Origin: Pachyseris speciosa
Lineage: Eukaryota > Cnidaria > Anthozoa > Scleractinia > Pachyseridae
Direction: 5' to 3'
DNA: 64,000 bases
Assembly: GCA_016490735.1 (NCBI GenBank)
Contig: JAEMWC010000264.1
Span: 370,001-434,000, forward strand
Within the stretch, counting starts at the first letter, position 1, and each line of letters starts with the position of its first letter. A model generated the notes under the pieces. The model saw only the letters and a program-made list of their open reading frames with translations. It did not search any database and was not told the DNA's origin. Shown here piece by piece: positions 47,170-57,800 of the stretch. The position numbers and the translations under genes are program-made.

Positions 47170-47899
47170 TTTAAGTACCTTATGGTGTTTGAAGTCTGTT
47201 TGAAGTGATGTTTTCATTAGCTGGAAGAATTTGATCAATTCGGATTCCTTAGCTGAAACTTTAGTTGCCCTGATTTTTGTTAGGGAACAAAATCTTCCTT
47301 TGAGAAAGGGCTAAATGAACTTTCCACGAACTTTCTAGGGAACTATTTTCTTTCCAAAAATGCTAGCAATTACGATCTTTCTGAAAACCTCAGGGGTTAT
47401 GATTTCCCCATTGCGAATGTTTTAGGCCACAATGATCCGAGTGTACTCTTTAATCGACGCCGAAAGCCTAAGGCGAACTACCTTCCACCGAAAAGATATC
47501 GACCGAAACTTGTCGAGCCAAATTAACCAAAGTTTTAAGTACCTTATGGTTTTTGAAGTCTCTTTAAAGTGATGTTTACATAAACTAGCAGAAGTTCATC
47601 AGTTCGGATTCCCTAGCTGAAATTTTAATTGGCCGAAAATGTTAGGGAACAAATCTGAAATGAACCTTCCACGAACTTTCTTGGGAACTATTTTCTTTCT
47701 GAAAATACTAGCTGACGTTTTTAACTGCCAAAAGCAATTACGACCTTTCCGAAAACCTCAGGGGTTATGATTTCCCAATTGCGAATCTTTCAAGTCACGT
47801 CAGTTTAGTTACGAAAATCCGAGTGTACTCTTTAACCGACGCCGAAAGCCCAAGGCGAATTGCCCTCCACCGAACGCATATCTACCGAAACTTGTCGTT
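47170..47899. repeat. Tandem duplication, two units of about 364 bp
   Basis: AAGTACCTTATGG starts each unit (about 47173 and 47537); shared blocks include CTCAGGGGTTATGATTTCCC and CCGAGTGTACTCTTTAA and ACGCCGAAAGCC. Units differ by small indels. No protein recognised. Confidence 0.85.
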
Positions 47900-48408
47900 G
47901 GGTGCCCCTGTTTTGGTTGATTTGCCTCGTTGGGTGTACCAGATCACTGAATCCCCTTTTCCCTGCAAGTGAAACCAGAGGTAAATAATCCCCGATTCGC
48001 TTTTGAAAACACTGACGGAAAATTCACGTTGTGTTGTCCTGTAAGTGAAGTGCTGTGACGAAAAAAGCTTTTTCCTCGCGCGACTGAATCCTGACACGCT
48101 TAACACGTCTTAACACCGATTGTCACGTTCGTAGCCTGCGGTGCAGCCGGATTTGTAACTCAAAACCTAGGTGAAAACCTGGTTATACCGGTGGTTTGCC
48201 CTGTCTGCGACACAGGCTATCACGTTCGTTGCTCCCTAAGATTGGAAATTCTTAGTGTCATTTAAAAACTCTAGAATTTACCTCTGACAACAATTTAACG
48301 AGAATCAAATCTACAACAATTTAGTCAGTGCTTTTATTTGAATGGTTAAGTTAAGTTTCAGTAGACAAATATGAGAGCCACTTCCAACACAGTTGTTCCA
48401 TCCATGAT

Positions 48409-48445
48409 CCATCCATCCATCCATCCATCCATCCATCCATCCATC
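48409..48445. repeat. (CCAT)n microsatellite
   Basis: About nine CCAT units. Confidence 0.95.
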
Positions 48446-48780
48446 ACGTTTTGTTATTGTCATTGAAATAAAAACAGAAAAAAGTTATATCATCAACAAG
48501 AAAGTGACAAGGAAGCCTTTAAAAAAGCAGATCCTAATATCCGTACTTATATATTGTACAGGATATAGCGAAGTAGTACTTGTAAGTTATTCAGACGAAA
48601 AGTCGGCCGAATAAAATTTTCGAGGATAATTCTAGAATATCATATCTGGTACCACAAGATAATACCCTTATTTTTCTTTTATTTGAATTGGTTGTCATTT
48701 TCACCCTAAAAAGCCAAATTAATTGAAAAGTAAAAGAGAATAAATTTGGGAGGGGCGGAAAGTTTTATTTCTACCAGGCT

Positions 48781-49070
48781 CAGGAGCCCAGGAGCCCATG
48801 CCATGGGCTCCTGGGCTCCTGGGCTCCTTCTCTTTTCCCTGAGGAAACAGTGCATATGGAGGCTCCTATTCGGAATAGGAGCCTCCATATGCACTGTTTC
48901 CTTGAGTCAACGTTTGCGCGTATCTTTCTATTTTTAGAACGGCTTTTTCTGCAGGAGGCTCATTTTACTGGGAAAATATGTTTCCAGTAAATTCCGCACA
49001 CAAGCATCCGTAACAATATTGTGGCCAAAGGTGGGGAGCGCGTTGTCCCGATCCTTCTCTTGGGCTCCTG
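48781..49070. mobile_element. MITE, CAGGAGCC family, 7-bp target duplication (copy 2)
   Basis: Begins CAGGAGCC, ends GGCTCCTG; CCAGGCT on both sides (48774-48780, 49071-49077). Shares CAGTGCATATGGAGGCTCCT, GTCAACGTTTGCGCGTATC and GGGGAGCGCGTTG with copy 1. Has an extra palindrome at 48838-48905. Confidence 0.9.
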
Positions 49071-49079
49071 CCAGGCTTT

Positions 49080-50127
49080 ACTGCTGGCAAAGAAAGCGCC
49101 TATATCCTATCTGTGTTTCAAGCTATTTCATGACTTTGTTGTCAAAACAATAGTTCCCTTCACTGATCCCCCACTCCACCCCCAGAAAATAATACATCCA
49201 AAAAGAAAGTCATAAGCTTCGAGTAAATGTGGCCTTAGCGATTATATTGAAAAGAAAAAAAAAACACTTATACTTTTGAATGGAAAGTAAAACTTTAAAT
49301 ATAACACCACCACATGCCGGCCACACGATCACAATCTTGAGCTACGTACGTAATCCCATTTTAACAATGTCAAGCCTCTGAACCAGAAATAGTTGAACCA
49401 GATAATCGTGACCAATCCTGCCTAATCCAAGAGATGACAAACTATTCATTAACCTTAAATTAACCGTGGGCCTTGTGACCGGAAGCTGCTTGTTATTGCT
49501 CGTGATGAAATGTAAATAATCAGTTGCCAGTTCCTGAATTACTTGGGTGGCCCAGACGTTGAAGCTCACGTCATTGACGTATCTGTTACTTTATTTTCTA
49601 CACATACAAAATCAGTGGGTCTTCACAGTTCCGGAACTTCACTGAAGTGGGAGCGGAGGAAATAGAAATCCTATTTTAACACTTCAGGGGTTTTACGTTA
49701 GTATAACTAGTTTGATTTACGCAGCTTCCTTTGCTTCTCAAGACACCAAACAAAACATTTCCTCTCTTACCGTTCCGCATCATTTTCTCTTCACAACATT
49801 TTAAATCGTAGGACGAAAGACAGGTAAGCTTATTCATTCGCGTACCAAAAAATTGAAAGTGATTGTTTTCCTCAGCAACACGAAATTGAGGCCAAGTTAC
49901 CGCTGACATCGCCAAAGAGAGGCCACCACAGTTCGGTTGACGTTGCACCGAGAACCGACAAATCAGGGACTAATGATAAATTCAACTGGGTTGGTTGTTT
50001 GAAGTAAGGTTTTGAAAGGTGTTTTATAGCTGTAAATTAGCGGTGTATGAACCTCGGATGTAAGAATTCGGACTTTCCCTTGGTTCCATACCAGGCAGTT
50101 AAAAGACGACCACAAGCCAGGTCGCAG
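49080..50127. other. Intergenic, nothing recognised
   Basis: Only short open frames on both strands without domains or splice partners. Confidence 0.4.
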
Positions 50128-50135
50128 CAAATAGT

Positions 50136-50268
50136 TAGCCTGCGTAGCTGGCGGTTTTGTTGGCGAGCGAGCGAGCGGCGAAGCAACGAAAACGAGCGGC
50201 TCCATTCCCCTCGCGGCTTCACCACTCGCTTGCGCGTTCCCCAACCTAACTGCCAGCTACGCAGGCTA
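50136..50268. mobile_element. 133-bp hAT-type MITE with 8-bp target duplication
   Basis: TAGCCTGCGTAGCTGGC and its near complement at the ends; CAAATAGT at 50128-50135 and 50269-50276 is an exact 8-bp duplication, as made by hAT transposases. Confidence 0.92.
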
Positions 50269-50469
50269 CAAATAGTAAACAGTTACACGGTTTAAATTTT
50301 TATTTTTACATTTGAAATAACTTTTTACATCGCAATAAAAGCTCACAGCTAAAATGTGTGCAATTCTATTAAACTTGTCATCGATTACAAAAGAAAATCT
50401 AACCACACACGTGAATTTTTATTTACACGTACCAAGCTGTGAAATATTAAAAAACCCGTTCGCCCGCCC

Positions 50470-50880
50470 GCGGTTGGCGTGGGGGGTGGGGGTACTCCCT
50501 ATAATGGCCCATAAGGGGAGGCCTCGCCCGATAGGGGTACCTCTTTTAAGTTTCAGGTATATAAAGGGGTAGGGATATCACGAGTCAAAGTAGATAAAAA
50601 GGGAGGGAAATCTGTCAATTGGTATTTAAAAATTCCTTAAATTAAAATATTTCGAACAGACGCACCTTATGGCAGTATCATTTTAATTTATTAAACACTA
50701 CATGACAATGACTAGAAGGCTTCCTGTTTTAGCGATTTATTATTAATAATATAAAGGTTTACGAAAGGGGTACTATTTTTCAGTAGAGGATATGCGAAAG
50801 GGGTATCTTTTCTGTCCAGCATGGTATATAAAAGGGTAGGGGGTTGGACCACGGAGCGGCCGGGGCGGGCCTTCCCGTAT
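50470..50880. repeat. Repeat with GGGGTACTCCC and AAGGGGTA boxes
   Basis: GGGGGTACTCCCTATAATGG near the left; several AAAGGGGTA boxes and two TATATAAAGGGGTAGGG-like boxes. Looks like a decayed dispersed repeat; class unknown. Confidence 0.5.
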
Positions 50881-51009
50881 AAAACGTTGTTGAGTTCCTG
50901 TCGGGCTCATTCGTCACTGTTAGTGTTAAAGATTGTGAGAGAGCGAAATTTCCTTAAAAATGAATCTACACGTTGATCTCTATGGCAAGTGGAAGGCGTT
51001 GGTCATTAA

Positions 51010-51228
51010 AGCCTGGTTTTCACTAGCGACGCAAGCACAAGCGCAAGTACAAGTAGCTTATTGTAACTGAAAACGAACTCTACGAAAGCGAACGCAAGCA
51101 TAAGCACAAGGAAAAGGAAATATTTTGATCCTTGCGCTTGTGCTCGCGCTTATGCTTATGCTTGCGTAAGCCCGTTTTCACAGTGAAATAAGCGCTCTCG
51201 TGCTTGCGTCGCTAGTGAAAACCAGGCT
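51010..51228. mobile_element. 219-bp MITE with TAA target duplication
   Basis: AGCCTGGTTTTCACTAGCGA and its complement at the ends; TAA at 51007-51009 and 51229-51231. Rich in GCAAGCAC-type units. Lies just downstream of the EF-hand gene's stop. Confidence 0.9.
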
Positions 51229-51645
51229 TAACGTGACTAGCATCTTAATATTTTATCGGTTTAGTTTTTGCGGCGTTACATGAGAAAAGCAAAAAAAAAC
51301 TAATGATGCCTTCTCATGACGGCCACAAAAATGTCTAGGCCAGTACACGCTAATCTAACCAAAACTTCAGGCAAAATCAACCAAAACTAACCAAAACTTT
51401 CCGAGCTTTACAGACCAAAAGAATCACTGAGTGTGCAAACTTGCGCCGCGCGGCCAACCCATGGCGATAGAAACTTACCACGACAAACGTGCAGATTTAC
51501 TGTAAGTTTTCATCGAAATAAGCGCAACTGGATGCAAGAGAACGCAGATAGTAGCCACGTAACCTATAAAGTTGGACCAACTCTTCTTCTTTTTCCCGTG
51601 ACAACCTCTGTCACACACTCCCTTGTCACGCCTCACGTATCAATG

Positions 51646-51858
51646 TTACTTTATCTTGTCTAAGAACTTGGTGTATCTTATCTTCTCGCCGTTTTTCGTG
51701 TCATCAAATTCCGTTAAAATGTGATAGATATCCTCTTCATCCAAAACAACATTGCACAGCTCTAAGACATGGCGGAATTCTTGAAGTGTGAGAAAATCAC
51801 TGTTGTCTCGGTCAAGTTTTTTGAAAGCTCGCATGAGATTGATCCATTTTCCGGACAA
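51646..51858 (-). CDS. EF-hand protein last exon with stop
   Basis: Phase 0 in, TAA at 51648-51646. EF pair: DRDNSDFLTLQEF (Asp1, Asp3 and Glu12 kept) and FDDTKNGEKIRYTKF (one residue too long). Confidence 0.92.
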   Translation of the reverse strand: MSGKWINLMRAFKKLDRDNSDFLTLQEFRHVLELCNVVLDEEDIYHILTEFDDTKNGEKIRYTKFLDKIK

Positions 51859-54800
51859 CTGAAAGAAGAAGTTACAAAAGCATCATGAACCAACTTTTCT
51901 TCATACTGTCTCTACGGAACTATCACTGATTATACGTAGTTCCTCACTAACGTTTCTCCAAGTTTGATCCACGTGGCGAGATAGTAGAGAGATTAAGTTC
52001 GAGGTTTTTCGGCTTTTCCCGCGAACCTCGAACGTCAAGAAGTCTCGTGACCAGTGCCTTGCCGTCAGGTTTGCGGTTTGAGGTTCACGTTTGTACGGCT
52101 AGACCACACTCTAGAGGTAAGTGATTTACCGCAAGGTTTTTTGCACCCTAAAACATCACAATCCCACGTTTGAGAGGAAATGCTACCTTTTAGAACTCTT
52201 TCGCTTATTGATTATCGAATTCTTTTTCATAGAAACGTAATTTTGAAGACGATTTCTCAGCTCAGATAAAAGTGAACGAATAGAGAGATTAAGTTCGAGG
52301 TTTTTCGGCTTTTCCCGCGAACCGCGAACGTCAAGAAGTCACGTGACCAGTGCCTTGCCGTCAGGTTTGCGGTTTGAGGTTCACGTTTGTACGGCTAGAC
52401 CACACTCTAGAGGTAAGTGATTTACCGCAAGGTTTTTGCATCCTAAAACATCACAATCCCACGTTTGAGAGGAAATGCTACCTTTTATAACTCTTTCGCT
52501 TATTGATTATCGAATTCTTTTTCATAGAAACGTAATTTTGAAGACGATTTCTCAGCTCAGATAGAAGTGAACGAATGAATGAAAACAAACATGGCGGCCG
52601 GCTATTTGTTACCCGCGAATCTTAAGTCCCGAATACGGGCAGACAGCTAACGTGAAACCGCTAACCGCAAACCGCCGTTTGCCGTTTGCGGTAAGATGGT
52701 CAAACCTCGATCTTAAGGTCTCTAATGAATGAAAACAAACATGGCGGCCGGCTATTTGTTGTTAGAACCAACCACGAATCTTAAGCCCCGAATATGGGCA
52801 GACGGTTAACGTAAAACCGCTAACCGCAAACCGCGGTTTGCCGTTTGCGGTAAGATGGCCAAACCTGTATCTTAATCTCTCTAGTGTTTATCCGCGGGGC
52901 TGGTGTGCGTTTCTCAAGCTAAAGAAACATGTCGGGCTCGAGAAGTCTTTTTCAAGTCGGTTTTCTGTCGGTTGATACTAGCTTTTAGGGCAAACTAAGC
53001 CATGCATTTCTCAATTTTATAGCAAGCTCTTTCATAAAAAGAAAATGAAAAGTATTAGAATTTCTGGTAACGAGCCTAGAGCACACAACGCGCGCCTCTG
53101 GAGATTGATAGTACTCGTCCACGATAAAACAATTTATTATTTGTTCGTAATTCATTAACAAACACTTTACTTACGTTGTATTCTTTTTTTTTGCAAAAGA
53201 AAATTTGTCTCGAGGCAATATCCCCTTTGGAAATTCGATGTTCTTGAGACCAGCATATAAGCACTCAAGGTTCGCCTCTTGGGCTAAGAACGTCAAATTT
53301 CCGCGGGAGAATTATCAGCCAGAGGTTTTATTTTTCTTTAGCGAGGAGCGGTTAACCCGCTAAACGCAAAGCGAACGGCTTTGCTTCGCACCTCGTTGAC
53401 GCAGCTTCGCCGCGTAATTTTTCTCCTTCAAACGAAAAAATAACCTCTGGCACCCAGGGTATCAGCCGATAGTCCTTCGACGGAAATACTCTATTGTTTA
53501 CTCTATCGTTAAAATGGCGCATGTCTTGAAAGTAGCCTAACTGGTCAGAAATAAAGAGGGCAAAGGAATCGAGATACATTAGATATTCACAGGGCTGAAG
53601 CAGGGGCAGCTCTGGCTGAAGATAGTATAGCATGCTTGACCAGTACCTTATCTCTGAGTTTAGCAGTCACGGTTGACAATCCTTTGTTTGGCTTTTGAAC
53701 GACTTCATCCATTGGCTATCAACAAAAGACAAGAACATTGCTTTCATTTTACCTTACAATATCATGACGACGGGGGAAAGATCAAGCGACAAATTCATGT
53801 TTTTCGTATTTTCATTTTGTCGGTAACAAAATCGTATTGAATTTGGAAAACACGCATCGGCTCATCCTTCGTGTTCGCCCCAACATCACAATTTGCAAGC
53901 CAAAAACAGGTTCTAGCAAGCAAACTCGAGTTGGCTCAAGGCTTAAGGCTTTGAAATAGTTTCCTTTCCTTAAGTGAAATTCCAAATACAAGCCCTGGGT
54001 TAAGGACTTCTCAGTCAGCGGTTCATTTTCGGCAAGGGCTTGTAATAGCTGGTTTTGACAATAAGATAGTTTGAATTACTGAGCAAACAGCCTAAAAATG
54101 ACTCGGTAAGAGCCCATGGGCTTAGATTTGTGAGAGCTTAAGACGAAATCCGCTAGAAAATCGAGCAATTTCAGGTTTTAGTGGACAAAAATCTAGTACC
54201 AGAATAATTTTAAGTATTTTACAGTCATTTTTACATTTTCTTAAAGCTTAATACATAGGTAGTTGTCTGAAATAACACCGAAAACAATTTCCCATAGGAA
54301 CGAGAGAAAATAAATTTCAAAGTTTAGAGAACGTGTGCAAACACAGGCAAAATTTCATCATCAGTTTCATTTCACCAGTACTTTCAAGTGTTTCATGCAT
54401 TACTTCAACATTCGTTTTCGACGTTTGGTGTTGCTAGAAATTATTTTTTTGAGAAGATATTTAAAACAGTGGGAATGATATATGAAATGAATCATATATG
54501 AACTGCGGAAATGAAATCAAACGAAGAATTATCCTCGCAGTTGTGAACGCAATTTATGCAATTGCGAAAAGAATTGAATTGAGTTTTTTTCAGGCTTCTT
54601 TTCGCAATTGCATAAATTGCGTTCACAACTGCGAGGATCATTCTTCATTTGATATTTTAAACAGTCGTACAGAAGTTTGCAATACGATGAAAATAATCTT
54701 GGTACAAGGTTTTTGTCCACTTGTTACTCGAACTTCTGGTGGATTCCGTCTTAATTCGTCACCTCAAGCGTCCAGCATGTGGGGGGGGGGGGGGGGGTCA

Positions 54801-57800
54801 GGGGAGGGGGGGGGGTGGGAGAGGGGAGATTTTTACTTCCTTACCAGTTCAGCCTGTGGGTGCTTCATAACAGCTCGCATGTTGTGTCCATGTCTAAAAC
54901 CTCGGCGATGTTTGGAGTACGGCTCTAAGAACTTGATATAATTGACTCTGAGAAAGAAAGAAAAAAAAAAAAGAAAGAAAGAAACGTTAAGTTAAAAGTT
55001 ATTTTTTATTTTTATTTTTATTTTTTACCTTTTAAGACTTTTTTTTATTATTTATTTATTTATTTATTTATTTTTTTAAGTTATTTACTAGGTTACCGCG
55101 GTGTGCATAATCAAGAAGGCTATTGTACGTGTCGATGGGGTACCTGTACCGGGAACAGCGAATCTTTGAAGTATTTTTATCTTTGCCGGATCACTACGAT
55201 TTGTACTGCATGCTACTACTACCGCCCAGCCGACCGCAAGTCGCTTTATCCCAAGCATAATGCGGCAGCAGCTCCCAGCGAAACTGTGTAGTTTGCTATC
55301 GAGGTTTTTCGACAGTGTTCACCTTTCACAGCCATAGCGCAAAAATTGTCAGCCGAATAATCATTCAAAGAGAAGGGTTGATATAAACGGGGGAAACAGA
55401 TTCAAGGCTAAAAACTACTGGGTGAGAAAGATATCTGGTCTGAAAAAAAAAATCATAAAATGAAGACCCACCTTCCATCTTTCTTGGGATCAAACTTATC
55501 ACACAATACTTGACACTCGTAATCCGTTAGTTCCACACACATATCTTGCAAAATACTCTGCAAAGAAGTTTAACTCTGTTAGTTGGAAAGCTGGCACTTG
55601 TTCAGTTAAGCAGCATATCCAAAGCATAAACCGCCGACCGGTTAGCTCAGTTGGTAGAGCACCGGACTACCTTGCGGGAGGTCGCGGGTTCAAACCCCGG
55701 CCGGACCAACACTCAGGGTATTTAAAATAATTGAGGAGAAAGTGCTGCCTTTGTAATGACATCTGCAAACGGTTAGACTTTCTAGTCCTCTCGGATAAGG
55801 ACGAAAAACCGTAGGCCCCGTTTCAAGAACCTACGCACTGTTCGAAAAGAGTAGGGGACGTAGTTCCCGGTGTGGTGGTCTATCTCAGTATTAGAATGTG
55901 GTTATAGGGGAGGGATTTGCAGTTACGGGCCTGCAGTAATAGACCTTTTTAGCTTGTAGATTTTGTTTTCCCAATGTGGACCATGTGATCTTCCCAAGGG
56001 GGTTTGCCTTTTATCTTTTCATAAATTATGCGTACATATGCACGTGAATAAGGCGAAATTTCAAAGAAACAGTTCTCTTGGATAACATCACATGGTCTAC
56101 ATTGGGAAAGCAAAATCTATAAGCTAAAAAGGTCTATTGGCGCAAGCTGCCAGGTCTCTGGCGAAGCTGATAAAATAAAAAAATAAAAATAAAATAAAAC
56201 AAGGACGTTTCATGATCGTTTGGGTTGGCTTGTAATCTTTCAGTGTCCTTTCGTGGGGAGAGGTTAGGAAAGGAGGAAAAACGAGCGAAAGAATATAGAG
56301 AGTGCAAAATTATTCATGACAAAGTTATTACAGTAAGTTAAGTTATCAAGTGATTATTTTTTCGTGATTATAACCGAGCTTGAATGCTTGTATTCTCTAA
56401 ATGGCAAGGGCAGCTTGTTGTTAGGTTTGTACACAGACGCACGGTTAAACTTTCCGCAGCCTTTTATTTCGAAATTTTCCTTGGGTACTCTCAGACTTGG
56501 CTGTGTAACCAAGCGATGCTTCTTGAACGTTTAACAGAAGAGCTGGAGACCAGCTTACCTTGAACTCACTCCTAGACACGGTCCCAGTGCCCTGGCGGTC
56601 AATGGAGGTGAACTCGTTCCAAAGCGTTTCCCAGTGATGGTCGATATTTGATTTTAGCAAATGGTAGAGTAGATGTTTGTCGCTGTTGAGTTTGTTGGAG
56701 CGCATCATAAAATCGTTGTCACCCCTTTTTGGAGGAGAAACCTTAGCATTTGGAAAAGCTGAAAAAGGGAAAAAAACTATGTCAAAATTGTTACATTATT
56801 ATTTTCATAAAACCTGAGGAAAACGAATTCGTCCTCAGTCGGTTTCCAGAAAATAAGTTTGTCTTAACCTCAGGCATCCATTAGTTTGTCAGAGAATATG
56901 GAAAACTATCTATTTGTTCAAGAAAAAGAACTAAATTGTGTGAATCCTTTACAGTTTGACCATTTGGTGCGGAGAATGCAACATTAATGCAACACTCAGA
57001 TTACCTGACGAATTCTCCAAGAACAATATTTTAAGAGATTTAAATTCGTTACGTACCGTTGAAAAGAGTGGAAAGGGAGCGAGGCAAGGCCAGGAGGGGA
57101 GGGGAGGAGAGGGAAGGGAAGGGGAGAGGGGAGGGGAGGGGAGAGTGGAGAGGGACTTAGAGAAAGTCTGCAACGTTCTGAGTTCGGTTCTAATTTAACG
57201 GAAGTTATTCAGAGCTCGCCATACTTCAGAAAGGTAGAAAAGAGTTCTTATGGTTACAAGAATTTAGGTGTTCAGATGGTAAACAGGACGCGATATAACC
57301 GGCAGAGTGAAGCGAAAATAAACCGGCGAAAAAGCCCCCTCCATTTTTCGCCGCTTTATTTCCGCCTCCCTCTGCCGGTTATATCTCGCCCTGTTTACTA
57401 TCTGAACGCCTGGAACGGGTTAAAATGAAATTGACAATTGATGTAACATAAAGCCTCGTACCTGCGGAGGTCTGTGAATATAAAAATGTCCGTACAAATT
57501 GCATGTACTCCAAATAACCCTTCCAGTCAGTAATCAGGGTATCCCAGATTCGCTCGACTTCATCGCGGGTTACAATTACGCCGAACCTAAGAGAGAAACG
57601 TTAACACCAGACAATAATCAGGGTTCTTCAAAAGCGGTTTTTTAGAAGTACGAATCAGTAAGTTTCATCTGAATGGTCACACTTTGGGATTTCACTCACA
57701 GATTTAAAAAAAAAACCTTGTATAGCGTACTAGGAACCAGCAGAGGAAATTAAAAATCACTAGCTATTATTTGTGTAGTCACACTGTGAGATTTCATCCA

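Noticed and set aside
54498..54941. 147-residue Gly-rich plus-strand frame
   Set aside because: Runs through an inverted-repeat element and the poly-G tract and is antisense to a supported exon of the EF-hand gene.
55632..55705. Working tRNA gene
   Set aside because: Acceptor arm pairs only with a one-base slip, the anticodon arm is weak, and a SINE body follows at once.
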